Shown one piece after another: positions 1 to 6,503 of a stretch of DNA of 12,242 nt. Positions within the stretch are counted from its first letter, which is position 1. Every line of letters starts with the position of its first letter. The notes beneath the pieces are model-generated. The model ran no database searches and had not been told where the DNA came from. It saw nothing but the letters and a program-made list of their open reading frames with translations. Origin of the DNA: Pseudomonadota bacterium (GTDB taxonomy: Bacteria > Pseudomonadota > Gammaproteobacteria > Xanthomonadales > Rhodanobacteraceae); NCBI GenBank assembly GCA_021787175.1, contig JAJYMF010000287.1, positions 1 to 12,242 of the forward strand. Reading direction: 5' to 3'. The translations under genes and the position numbers were made by a program.

Positions 1-489
1 CGAAGCGTCGCGCAGCACGCTGCGGATCAGCAGCAGTCCATCGCCGGCCAGCCGATCGGCGGCCGCGGCGAGCAGGGCGTGTTGATCGTCGCGATCCAGA
101 TAGTGCAGCACGTCGAGCAGCACGACGTGGCCGCACCACGGCGGCAGTGCGGCGAGGTCGCCTTCGCGCAAATCGGGCGGTGGCCGCAGGTCGCGCGCCG
201 CGTTGCGGCCGGCGATGATCTTGCGCACATCGTGATCGACGCCGAGATAGTCGCCGCGGTAACCATGCTCGCGCAGCCACTGGCCCAGCAGGCCCATGCC
301 GCAGCCGAGATCGAGCACCGGCAGCGCCGCTGCGGCGTCAAGCAGCAGCCCGCTCACCGCTGCAAATGCCGGGTCGTGGATCAGCTTGCCGCGCACGTAG
401 CCCTGCCGCCAGCGTCCCGCGAAACGCGTGGCGATGCGTTGCGCAGCGTGTCGCGTCTCGTCAGGATTGCCGTCGCGGGAATGATCCAT
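1..489 (-). CDS. Class I SAM-dependent methyltransferase (partial, 3' end outside window)
   Basis: The first 163 residues are present and the C-terminus runs off the left edge. The Rossmann-fold SAM-binding motif I is clear as VLDLGCGMG at about residues 58-66. It is followed by an acidic strand-2 end (LGVDHD, about 82-87) and a motif-IV-like strand VVLLDVLHYL (about 122-131). This order is that of class I methyltransferases. The substrate cannot be read from the sequence. The N-terminal stretch with GRWRQGYVRGKL reminds me of methyltransferases found in aryl-polyene/xanthomonadin-type clusters, but that is a weak impression from memory. I chose the ATG at 489, with AGGA about 12 nt upstream; an in-frame ATG at 501 is possible. 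It lies 92 bp downstream of the M4 protease relic on the same strand, and no neighbour here explains its role. Confidence 0.85.
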   Translation of the reverse strand, partial: MDHSRDGNPDETRHAAQRIATRFAGRWRQGYVRGKLIHDPAFAAVSGLLLDAAAALPVLDLGCGMGLLGQWLREHGYRGDYLGVDHDVRKIIAGRNAARDLRPPPDLREGDLAALPPWCGHVVLLDVLHYLDRDDQHALLAAAADRLAGDGLLLIRSVLRDAS

Positions 490-581
490 GCTGAGCCGCA
501 TCCTGCGCGATCGGCGGACCAACGAAAAGGCCGGCCTGCTCGCGGACCGACCCTTGGTGGGACTGCGGCAAACCCGGCGGG

Positions 582-1598
582 TTACTTGCAGGTCACCCCG
601 ACCGCCGTGAAGGCGTTGGCGACATCCGTGGTCGAGTAGCCGTAGTCGATCGCGGCGCTGCGCACGCCGCAGGCACCCGAGTTGAACGTCGTCGTCGCCG
701 TCCAATACAGGGCATTGGCGCGAGCAAAGACTTCGAAGGCCTTGCGCGTGTTCCAGCCCGTCTTCTTGGCCAGTGTGCAGAACGCCCTGTTGTAGACGCC
801 GCTGGAGTAATGCACATCGAGGCCGCTGTAGTACTGGGAGGCGTCGTCGATCGAAGCGCCGTCGGTCGAGGGCGTGCACAATCCAGCGCAGGGCGGTGCC
901 GTTCTTGATGATCTCGGCGCCGACCAGCCAGTCGTTGCTGCCGCGCGAGTAATACTCGGCAGCCTCGCCGGCCATGTCCGAGAACGCCTCGTTGATGCCG
1001 CCCGACTGTCCCGAGTACTGCAGGCTGGAGTGCTGTTCGGTGAACCCGTGGCTGATCTCGTGCGAGGTCACGTCCAGCGACACCAGCGGATAGAAGTAGC
1101 TGGCGCCGTCGCCGAAGTACATCGCGGTGCCGTTCCCGAAGGCGTTCTCGTAACTCCTGCCGTAGTGGACGCGCATCACCAGTTGGAAGCTCAGTGGAGC
1201 CACCCCGAACCAGCCGCGATACATGCCGTCGATCACGCCGCCGAAAAAGTGCGCGTCATTAGATCGGCGAGTAGGCACCGTTGATGCCGTCGCCGCCGCT
1301 GGTCGCGCAGGTGAAACTCCATAACGTCGCGTTCCACGACCACGCCGCTGCCGTAGACCGGCACTCCGCCGAAGGTCTGCTGCTCGCGCGTTTTCAGCGT
1401 GCCGTGGGCTGTGTACAAAGCCAGTCGGCGTGCAAAGTCGTTGCCTGGACTCAGTGCCAAAGTGTTCGCCAGCCCCTGTGTGGCCGCGTTGCCGAGGCGG
1501 CCGGTGCGGATGGGTTCGGTTGTGGCGGCGGTTGCGGACGCGGCGAATGCGACGCCCATGGCGGCGAGCACCGCGTACGCGATCGGCTTCGGAATCAT
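582..1598 (-). pseudogene. Decayed M4 (thermolysin/pseudolysin LasB-like) secreted metalloprotease
   Basis: Three reading frames together spell a LasB-type elastase. Frame A starts at 1598 (GGGGA upstream) with a signal peptide (MIPKPIAYAVLAAMGVAFAA) and runs to the FTP propeptide motif QQTFGGVPVYGSGVVVERD. Coding sense then jumps, near 1312-1330, to FTCATSGGDGINGAYSPI, deep in the mature domain. Roughly 200 residues (rest of propeptide, N-terminal part of mature enzyme) are therefore missing. An extra base at 1261 shifts to frame B: DAHFFGGV, the zinc motif HEISH (1062-1048) and the third-ligand region NEAFSD (993-976), all intact. A second extra base at 880/881 shifts to frame C (CTPSTDGASIDDASQYYSGLDVHYSSGVYNRAF to the stop at 582), which matches the LasB C-terminus closely. 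The lesion positions come from my memory of the LasB sequence. No functional protease can be made. A weak AACCC/GGGTT hairpin sits at the stop codon. Confidence 0.92.
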
Positions 1599-1685
1599 GT
1601 GTTGTGTCCCCGAGTGATCGAAATGGGCGCATGGGCCCCGTACCGCAGTGCGTCCCCTGTATCGCAGCCCACGGGTTGCATGTCC

Positions 1686-1740
1686 TGTGCAGACGGTCTG
1701 CGCAAGCAAAGTAATTAAATCGTATTTGATTCGCAATGTT
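1686..1740. promoter_or_regulatory. AT-rich divergent control region with a 13-bp palindrome
   Basis: This is the only AT-rich block in the 210 bp between the divergent M4 protease relic and the MFS transporter. It contains a perfect palindrome GCAGAC-g-GTCTGC (1689-1701). On the minus strand a weak promoter-like pair TTGCGA (1736-1731), 17 nt spacer, TACTTT (1713-1708) would place the protease transcript start near the palindrome. No convincing promoter for the transporter was found on the plus strand; TTGATT at 1726-1731 lacks a good -10 partner. All this is pattern reading only. Confidence 0.3.
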
Positions 1741-1808
1741 ATGCGTGGAATGACCCGGTCTCGTCCGGCAAGCCGTTACCCTGCGGCCTTTGACTCGGAA
1801 TGCCCGCG

Positions 1809-3041
1809 ATGCCGCTGTTGGTCCGTTTGCGCGAACTGGATGCTGCCCAGCGTCACGTCGTCGCCGCCAGCTTTCTGGGCTGGACGCTGGATGCGTTCGA
1901 TTTCTTCCTGTTGGTGATGATGCTGCCGACGCTGGCCCGCACTTTCGCGGTCGGCGTGCCGGCGGTCGCCGTCGCCATCACCCTGACGCTGGCGATGCGC
2001 CCGCTGGGTGCGCTGATCTTCGGGCGTCTGGCCGATCGCTACGGGCGTCGCCCGGTGCTGATGGCCGACATCGTCCTCTACAGCGTACTGGCGGCGCTGG
2101 CGGGGGCATCGACCTCGCTGACCATGCTGCTGGTGCTGCGCGCGCTGTTCGGCATCGCGATGGGCGGCGAGTGGGGGCTGGGCGCCGCCTTGACCATGGA
2201 GAGCATCCCCGCCGCGGCGCGCGGCGCGGTATCGGGACTGCTGCAGGAGGGCTACGCGTTCGGTTATCTGCTGGCCTCGGCGGCGTACTTCGGCCTGTTC
2301 GAATTCATCGGCTGGCGCGGCATGTTCCTGCTCGGCCTGTTGCCGGCGCTGCTGGTGCTGTATGTACGCCGGCATGTGCCGGAGTCGCCGGTGTGGAACG
2401 CGCGCGCGCGCGGTTGCCCGGCGGCCGCATCGCCGCGCATCGACTGGAGGCGGCTCGCGCCGCGATTCCTGTTCCTGGTGCTGCTGATGACGGCGTTCAA
2501 TTTCTTCAGCCACGGATCGCAGGACTTGTATCCCACCTTCCTGCAGCAGCAGCGCCATTTCAGCGTGCACCAGACCGGACTGCTGACGATGGTGCTCAAT
2601 GTCGGCGCCATCGTCGGCGGTCTTTTCTTCGGCGCGGCTTCCGAGCGCATCGGCCGCCGCCGTGCGATCGTGATCGCCGCTTTGCTGGCCTTGCCCGCCA
2701 TCCCGCTGTGGGTCTGGGCGCCGACCCCGCTGCTGCTCGGCGCGGGCGCCTTCGTGCTGCAGTTCATGGTGCAGGGCGCGTGGGGCGTGGTGCCGGTGCA
2801 CATCAACGAGCTGTCGCCCGACGGCGTGCGCGGTACCTTGCCGGGTTTTGCCTACCAGACCGGAAACCTGATCGCGGCCAGCACGGCGCCACTGCTGTCG
2901 ATGCTGGCGCTGCGCAACCATGGCGACTACGCGGCCGTGATGGCGATCTTTGTCGCCGGCGTTGCCGTGCTCGTCGCGGTGGTTACCGCGCTGGGCCCGG
3001 AAGCGCGCGGCGCCCGTTTCGGTGCCGGTGCGGGTCCATGA
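1809..3041 (+). CDS. MFS transporter, SHS/Jen1-like lactate/carboxylate type
   Basis: This is a polytopic protein of about 410 residues, with hydrophobic segments consistent with 12 helices in two halves. The first helix carries FLGWTLDAFDFFLLV, very close to the GWxxDAFDFF signature of yeast Jen1 and bacterial sialate:H+ symporter-family (SHS) lactate permeases. The cytoplasmic loop 2-3 has the canonical MFS motif GRLADRYGRRP. A second Jen1-like block, VPVHINELSPDGVRGTLPGFAYQTGNL, lies in the C-terminal half. Proton-coupled uptake of lactate, pyruvate or another short organic acid across the inner membrane is the likely role; the substrate is an inference. The start at 1809 has GGA 9 nt upstream, whereas the ATG at 1800 abuts it. 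The stop overlaps the ATG of a dehydrogenase remnant (ATGA at 3038-3041), so the two were once translationally coupled. Confidence 0.85.
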   Translation: MPLLVRLRELDAAQRHVVAASFLGWTLDAFDFFLLVMMLPTLARTFAVGVPAVAVAITLTLAMRPLGALIFGRLADRYGRRPVLMADIVLYSVLAALAGASTSLTMLLVLRALFGIAMGGEWGLGAALTMESIPAAARGAVSGLLQEGYAFGYLLASAAYFGLFEFIGWRGMFLLGLLPALLVLYVRRHVPESPVWNARARGCPAAASPRIDWRRLAPRFLFLVLLMTAFNFFSHGSQDLYPTFLQQQRHFSVHQTGLLTMVLNVGAIVGGLFFGAASERIGRRRAIVIAALLALPAIPLWVWAPTPLLLGAGAFVLQFMVQGAWGVVPVHINELSPDGVRGTLPGFAYQTGNLIAASTAPLLSMLALRNHGDYAAVMAIFVAGVAVLVAVVTALGPEARGARFGAGAGP

Positions 3042-3139
3042 ACGGCGGCGATTTCAGCGGACGCGCGGTGCTGGTCACGGGCGGCGCGCAGGGCATCGGC
3101 CGCGGCATCGCCGAGTTCGCGGCGAACCGCCCGGAGTGA
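3038..3139 (+). pseudogene. N-terminal remnant of a short-chain dehydrogenase/reductase (SDR)
   Basis: Thirty-three codons remain, beginning FSGRAVLVTGGAQGIGRGIA after a short leader. This is the classical SDR beta1-alpha1 with the TGxxxGIG cofactor-binding motif, normally the first 30 of about 250 residues. The reading frame ends at a TGA (3137-3139) just as the first helix finishes. None of the catalytic Ser-Tyr-Lys region exists before slyD starts 52 bp later, so the rest was deleted. It starts inside the transporter stop codon (ATGA), which suggests an ancestral transporter-dehydrogenase operon, perhaps for a hydroxy acid or sugar acid. The alternative is a real micro-protein, which I consider unlikely. 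Confidence 0.75.
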
Positions 3140-3164
3140 CGGTCCGCACCGCCGCGGCTAACAT
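3136..3164 (+). promoter_or_regulatory. Candidate sigma-70 promoter of slyD
   Basis: GTGACG (3136-3141, 4/6 to consensus), a 17-nt spacer and TAACAT (3159-3164, 4/6) place a transcript start about 20 nt before the slyD start codon. The -35 overlaps the premature stop codon of the SDR remnant, so the deletion may have brought it to its present place. It is not experimentally supported. Confidence 0.4.
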
Positions 3165-3190
3165 GACCGGTTTTCCGCGAGGATCCACGC

Positions 3191-3688
3191 ATGAAGGCCG
3201 GCAAAGATACGGTGGTCAGCATCCATTACACGGTCAGTGATGCGACCGCAGCCGCGATCGAGAATTCGCGCGAGCGCGGCGAGCCGGTCGCGGTACTGCT
3301 CGGGCACGGCGGTCTGATCGCCGGCGTCGAGCACGCGCTGGAGGGCCGTACGGCCGGCGAACGCTTCCACGTGACGGTCGCTCCGGAGGAAGCCTACGGC
3401 CCGCGTCGCGAGAACGCGATCCAGCGCGTGCCGAAGAAGTACTTCCATCGCCCCGAGCGTCTCAGGCCCGGCATGACCACCACGCTGGCGCTGAAGGAGG
3501 GTGGTCGGCAGGCGGTCACCGTGCACAAGGTCGGCATGACCACCGTCGACGTCGACACCAATCATCCGCTGGCCGGCAAGATATTGAGTTTCGACATCGA
3601 AGTGGTCGAAGTACGCGAGGCGCAGCCGGAAGAGTTGGCGCACGGTCACGCGCACGGCCCGCAGGGGCACGTGCACGCTGACGTGTAG
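3191..3688 (+). CDS. slyD: FKBP-type peptidyl-prolyl cis-trans isomerase SlyD
   Basis: This 165-residue cytosolic proline isomerase/chaperone also acts as a metallochaperone, notably in nickel delivery to hydrogenase in E. coli. The FKBP half opens with KDTVVSIHYTVSDA. The conserved GHGGLIAGVEHALEG (about residues 37-51) aligns with E. coli GHGSLISGLETALEG. The insert-in-flap chaperone domain spans about 70-125 (EEAYGPRRENAIQRVPKKYF onward). The FKBP fold closes with NHPLAGKILSFDIEVVEVREA. The tail HGHAHGPQGHVHADV is histidine-rich like other SlyD tails but much shorter than in E. coli and lacks cysteines, so metal capacity is probably lower. A GAGGA ribosome binding site sits 7 nt before the ATG. 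It is monocistronic by spacing and convergent with the NlpC/P60 gene. Confidence 0.93.
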   Translation: MKAGKDTVVSIHYTVSDATAAAIENSRERGEPVAVLLGHGGLIAGVEHALEGRTAGERFHVTVAPEEAYGPRRENAIQRVPKKYFHRPERLRPGMTTTLALKEGGRQAVTVHKVGMTTVDVDTNHPLAGKILSFDIEVVEVREAQPEELAHGHAHGPQGHVHADV

Positions 3689-3704
3689 CTCGCGTCCGGA
3701 CGAA

Positions 3705-3733
3705 GGCAGGACCGGCGCTTGCCACGCCCTGCC
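3705..3733. terminator. Hairpin between convergent slyD and NlpC/P60 genes
   Basis: Perfect arms GGCAGG (3705-3710) and CCTGCC (3728-3733) enclose a second short GGC/GCC stem. There is no T-tract on either side, so this would be a weak or factor-assisted bidirectional terminator at best. Its place between two convergent genes is the main argument. Confidence 0.3.
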
Positions 3734-3823
3734 GTCCCGCGTCAGACCAGCGCGATCTCGACGTCGATGTTGCCGCGGGTGGCGTGCGGAATTTCTGCAA
3801 CGTGACGACGGCGCGAGCAATGC

Positions 3824-4312
3824 TCATTCGAGGACGCGCTTGCCGTAGAGGAAATGCCGGGCCCAATAGGGATTGCTGAGCGGATCGAGGCGCACCGTGC
3901 CGCCGGTGTCGGGGGCATGCACGAAACGGCCCTTGCCGACATAGATGCCGACATGACTGATGCCGTCGCCTTCGGTGTTGAAAAACACCAGGTCGCCGGG
4001 CGCGAGGCGATCGCGCGCCACGCGCGGCGCATCCAGCGCACCCATCTGCCGGGTCGTGCGCGGCAGATCGACTCCGGCCGCGGTTCGGAAGACGTAATCG
4101 ACCAGTCCGCTGCAGTCGAAGCCGCTGCCGGGCGTGTTGCCGCCATAGCGGTAGGGCGTGCCGACCAGGCCGATGGCGCTGAACAGCACGTCATTCGCGC
4201 GCTCGGCGTAGGCCGTTCCGGGTTGCGGCCGCGGTGGCGCACTGGCGCAGGCGGCCAACAGCAGCACGGCCGACCATGCAAGGACACGCGACGCGAGGCG
4301 GCGAACAGTCAT
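3824..4312 (-). CDS. NlpC/P60 (C40) family cell-wall hydrolase, lipoprotein
   Basis: This 162-residue lipoprotein resembles E. coli Spr/MepS and NlpC, which cleave peptide bonds of peptidoglycan stems or cross-links. The signal peptide ends in the lipobox LLLAAC with lipid-anchor Cys22. Residue 23 is Ala rather than Asp, which fits outer-membrane sorting. The NlpC/P60 domain follows: GTPYRYGGNTPGSGFDCSGLV holds the nucleophile Cys67, DLVFFNTEGDGISHVGIYVG the catalytic His120, and RFVHAPDTGG the third polar residue His132. All catalytic residues are present. The ATG at 4312 has GGGA 6 nt upstream and gives a proper signal peptide; an upstream TTG at 4348 is poor. The tail ends at 3824, and the next 80 nt on this strand still look coding in another frame (see findings). 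Confidence 0.92.
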   Translation of the reverse strand: MTVRRLASRVLAWSAVLLLAACASAPPRPQPGTAYAERANDVLFSAIGLVGTPYRYGGNTPGSGFDCSGLVDYVFRTAAGVDLPRTTRQMGALDAPRVARDRLAPGDLVFFNTEGDGISHVGIYVGKGRFVHAPDTGGTVRLDPLSNPYWARHFLYGKRVLE

Positions 4313-4363
4313 CGGCGATCCCGCAACAGTCGACGGGAGCCTAGCCAAGTGCGGGACGGCTGG

Positions 4364-4390
4364 AAACCCCGCAGCCCTCGGCGCGGGTTT
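4364..4390 (-). terminator. Weak intrinsic-type terminator after the 95-residue gene
   Basis: Read on the minus strand, AAACCCGC and GCGGGGTTT pair across a 10-nt loop with a single bulged G, giving a GC-rich stem ending in TTT. It lies 46 nt downstream of the stop at 4436 and before the NlpC/P60 start. The short U-run makes it only moderately convincing. Confidence 0.42.
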
Positions 4391-4435
4391 TGCCGACGGC
4401 GTTCGCCGATGCCGTGACGGGAGGGCGCAGCCGCT

Positions 4436-4723
4436 TCAGCTGACCACGGCGAGGCGCACCGCTTCCGGCAGCGGAGCGGGGTCGATCGCAGCGGCCAGCT
4501 CATCGGCCATGCCGACATCGAAGGCATACTGACGCTCCATGGCCGCCCGGCGCACGGCAGAGGCGATCGGCGCACCGGCCGCCAGTTCGGCGAACAGCGC
4601 TTGCTGATGGGCATCGAAGCCGGGATCGGAGCGGGCTTCGTCCAGGGCTGCGATCAGGGTTGCCAGCCAGCCGGAATGCGGCGAGCGCAGGGCGAGGAGC
4701 AGGGTGGGCGTGGTGGCGGTCAT
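4436..4723 (-). CDS. Hypothetical 95-residue soluble protein
   Basis: I do not recognise this protein. It is supported as a gene by an excellent ribosome binding site (GGAGG, 7 nt before the ATG at 4723) and an AT-rich promoter-like region upstream. Downstream there is a hairpin. It begins MTATTPTLLLALRSPHSGWLA and is alanine- and leucine-rich, probably all helical. It has no signal peptide, no convincing membrane segment, no cysteine and no obvious metal or nucleotide motif. The middle (DEARSDPGFDAHQQALFAELAAGAPIASAVRRAAMERQ) looks like two amphipathic helices joined by a Gly-Ala-Pro turn. It is transcribed away from the FAD dehydrogenase and toward the NlpC/P60 gene, from which the terminator-like hairpin separates it. 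A role cannot be assigned. Confidence 0.7.
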   Translation of the reverse strand: MTATTPTLLLALRSPHSGWLATLIAALDEARSDPGFDAHQQALFAELAAGAPIASAVRRAAMERQYAFDVGMADELAAAIDPAPLPEAVRLAVVS

Positions 4724-4777
4724 GATGGTGCCTCCGGTTTGCCCGAAGGGAAGCAGGAAAAGTGCCAAATGTAAAAA

Positions 4778-4794
4778 TCAATGAAATCCATTGA
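4778..4794. promoter_or_regulatory. 17-bp inverted repeat, candidate operator
   Basis: TCAATG and CATTGA form a perfect dyad around a 5-nt AT-rich centre. It sits in the only AT-rich block of the 237-bp divergent region between the 95-residue gene and the FAD dehydrogenase, 55-71 nt before the former's start codon. The size and position suit a dimeric regulator. No second copy was seen in the window. The rest of the region (4795-4948) is GC-rich and shows nothing else I can name. Confidence 0.3.
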
Positions 4795-4948
4795 CCTGAG
4801 AACGAAAGCGAAGGCTGTTTCGACCGATTTGCGTCACTTGCAGTGGCCGTCCTGGACACCCCGGGTCAGGCGTCGCCCGCGAAGCAGGGTGAACGCAGTG
4901 CGGCCGCGTCTGCGTCAAAGCGCCGGCCCGTCGCCGCGCCGGGCTGCG

Positions 4949-4954
4949 TAAACT
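4949..4954 (+). promoter_or_regulatory. Candidate -10 element very close to the dehydrogenase start
   Basis: TAAACT ends only 6 nt before the ATG at 4961 and no Shine-Dalgarno sequence precedes that ATG. This spacing would give a leaderless mRNA. No good -35 was found at 16-18 nt upstream, so the call is tentative. Confidence 0.28.
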
Positions 4955-4960
4955 TGGCCG

Positions 4961-6217
4961 ATGGACCGGCAGCACAGCGACGTACTGATTCTCGGCGGCG
5001 GCGTGATCGGCCTCGCCTGCGCGTTGTACCTGCGCCGCGCCGGTGCCGGCGTGCGCATCCTCGAACAGGGCACGCCGGCTGGGGGGGCCTCGCACGGCAA
5101 TTGCGGCACGCTGACGCCCAGCCATGCGCCGCCGCTGTCGGCGCCCGGCACGATCGGTCGCGCGCTGGGCTGGATGCTGAAACGCGACGCGCCGCTGTAC
5201 GTCAATCCGCGGCCCGACTTCGAGCGCCTGCGCTGGCTGCTCGGGTTTGCGCGCCGCTGCAACCCGCGCGATTTCGCCGCCGCCGCCGCCGCGCGCGCGG
5301 CGATCCTGCAGCGCTCGCGTGTGCTGATCGAGGCGCTGGTGCGCGAGGAGTCGCTGGACTGCGGCTTTGCGCCCTCCGGTACCCTGATCGTGTTTCGCGA
5401 CCGCCGCGTCTTCGAGCGCGAACGAGGGCATGCGGACGCGCTGCGCCGGCTGCAGATCCCGGTCGAGGTCCTCGCCGGCGCCAGCGCCGAGGCGCTGGAA
5501 CCGGCGCTGGCACCGGGCGTGGCGGGCGCCTTCCTGCATCCGGGCGATGCCTGCCTGCGCCCCGACCGCTACGGTGCGGAACTGGCGCGGCGGGTGACCG
5601 AACGGGGCGGCGTGATCGAACAGGGCGCGCGCATCGAGGGCTTCCGCCTCGACGGCGATCGCATCGTCGGGGTCGCCACGTCGAGCGGCGAGTTCAGCGG
5701 CGACCGGGTGGTGCTGGCGCTCGGCGCGTGGTCGCCGCTGACCGCGCGCGCGCTGGATTTGCGGCTGCCGATGCAGCCCGGCAAGGGCTATTCGATCACC
5801 TGGCCGGCGCAGACTGCCGCACCGCGCATCCCGCTGGTGCTGAAGGAACGCAGCGTCTGCGTCACCGCCTGGGGCGACGGCTTCCGGCTGGGCAGCACCA
5901 TGGAGTTTTCGGGCTATACCGAAGGCCTCAATCGCGTGCGTCTGGACGCGCTGACGCGCGGTGCGCGCGTTTATCTGCGCAATGTGCCGCAGGTGTCGCC
6001 GCAGGAAGAGTGGTGGGGCTGGCGCCCGATGTGCGTGGACGAGCTGCCGCTGATCGGGCTCAGCACGCGCTGGACCAACCTGATGCTGGCCACCGGTCAC
6101 GGCATGCTCGGCGTGAGCATGTCGGCGGCGACCGGCGAACTGGTGACGGCGCTGTGCCGAGGCACGGCGCCGGCGTTCGATCCCGATCCATACGCGCCCG
6201 CACGGTTCGGCCTGTGA
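4961..6217 (+). CDS. DadA-like FAD-dependent D-amino-acid dehydrogenase
   Basis: This 418-residue flavoprotein belongs to the DAO/DadA superfamily, which oxidises amino acids to imino/keto acids and passes electrons to the respiratory chain at the inner membrane. The N-terminal dinucleotide fold is DVLILGGGVIGLACALYLRRAG (GGGVIG, about residues 12-17), with the strand-2 acid in ILEQG. A second FAD-contacting segment is GDRVVLALGAWSP (about 247-259). The C-terminal signature WWGWRPMCVDELPLIG and the FAD-binding NLMLATGHGMLGVSMSAATGELV complete the family pattern. Candidate substrates are D-alanine-type amino acids or cis-4-hydroxy-D-proline, as in HypO/LhpB-type enzymes; the sequence alone does not decide. 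It carries a 7-G run at 5081-5087 in frame. It is followed at 77 bp by the DUF2892 gene and then hutG, possibly one transcript. Confidence 0.87.
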   Translation: MDRQHSDVLILGGGVIGLACALYLRRAGAGVRILEQGTPAGGASHGNCGTLTPSHAPPLSAPGTIGRALGWMLKRDAPLYVNPRPDFERLRWLLGFARRCNPRDFAAAAAARAAILQRSRVLIEALVREESLDCGFAPSGTLIVFRDRRVFERERGHADALRRLQIPVEVLAGASAEALEPALAPGVAGAFLHPGDACLRPDRYGAELARRVTERGGVIEQGARIEGFRLDGDRIVGVATSSGEFSGDRVVLALGAWSPLTARALDLRLPMQPGKGYSITWPAQTAAPRIPLVLKERSVCVTAWGDGFRLGSTMEFSGYTEGLNRVRLDALTRGARVYLRNVPQVSPQEEWWGWRPMCVDELPLIGLSTRWTNLMLATGHGMLGVSMSAATGELVTALCRGTAPAFDPDPYAPARFGL

Positions 6218-6294
6218 TCCGCGACGCAGCGCCGCATGCGTTATCGCGCAACAGCGCCTAGGATGCGGAAACCGACCAGCGGAGAACGCGCGCC

Positions 6295-6495
6295 ATGAAA
6301 GCGAATGTGGGTCGTCTGGACCGTATCGTGCGCATTGCCGTCGGCATCCTCCTGCTTGCCCTGATCGTGCTGGTCCCCGGTCCCGAGCGTTGGTGGGGCC
6401 TGCTCGGGGTGATTCCGCTCGCCACTGCGTCGCTGAGTTTCTGCCCGCTCTACGGCGTGCTCGGCGTCAGTACCTGTCCGGCGCGCAAATCCTGA
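6295..6495 (+). CDS. DUF2892 small inner-membrane protein
   Basis: This 66-residue protein has the DUF2892 layout, also known from the membrane part of E. coli YgaP-type proteins. It has a short polar start (MKANVGRLDRIVRI), one transmembrane helix (about residues 13-28) and a second hydrophobic segment (about 33-45). It ends with the conserved CPLYGVLGVSTCP. The two cysteines (about 50 and 61) and the tyrosine are family hallmarks; their function is not established in stand-alone members. GGAG lies 11 nt before the ATG, and a TAGGAT -10-like hexamer at 6259-6264 may give it its own transcript. Only 8 nt separate it from the hutG start codon, so the two are almost surely co-transcribed. Confidence 0.88.
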   Translation: MKANVGRLDRIVRIAVGILLLALIVLVPGPERWWGLLGVIPLATASLSFCPLYGVLGVSTCPARKS

Positions 6496-6503
6496 GCGTG
6501 CCC

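Noticed and set aside
1776..2921. A 381-codon open frame on the minus strand over the MFS transporter
   Set aside because: It is extremely rich in Gln, Arg and His, has no motif, and is antisense to a clear membrane transporter.
5081..5087. A run of seven G inside the dehydrogenase gene as a phase-variation switch
   Set aside because: Seven is short for a contingency tract, the frame is intact, and the residues (Ala-Gly-Gly-Ala) fit the family's loop after the FAD-binding fold.
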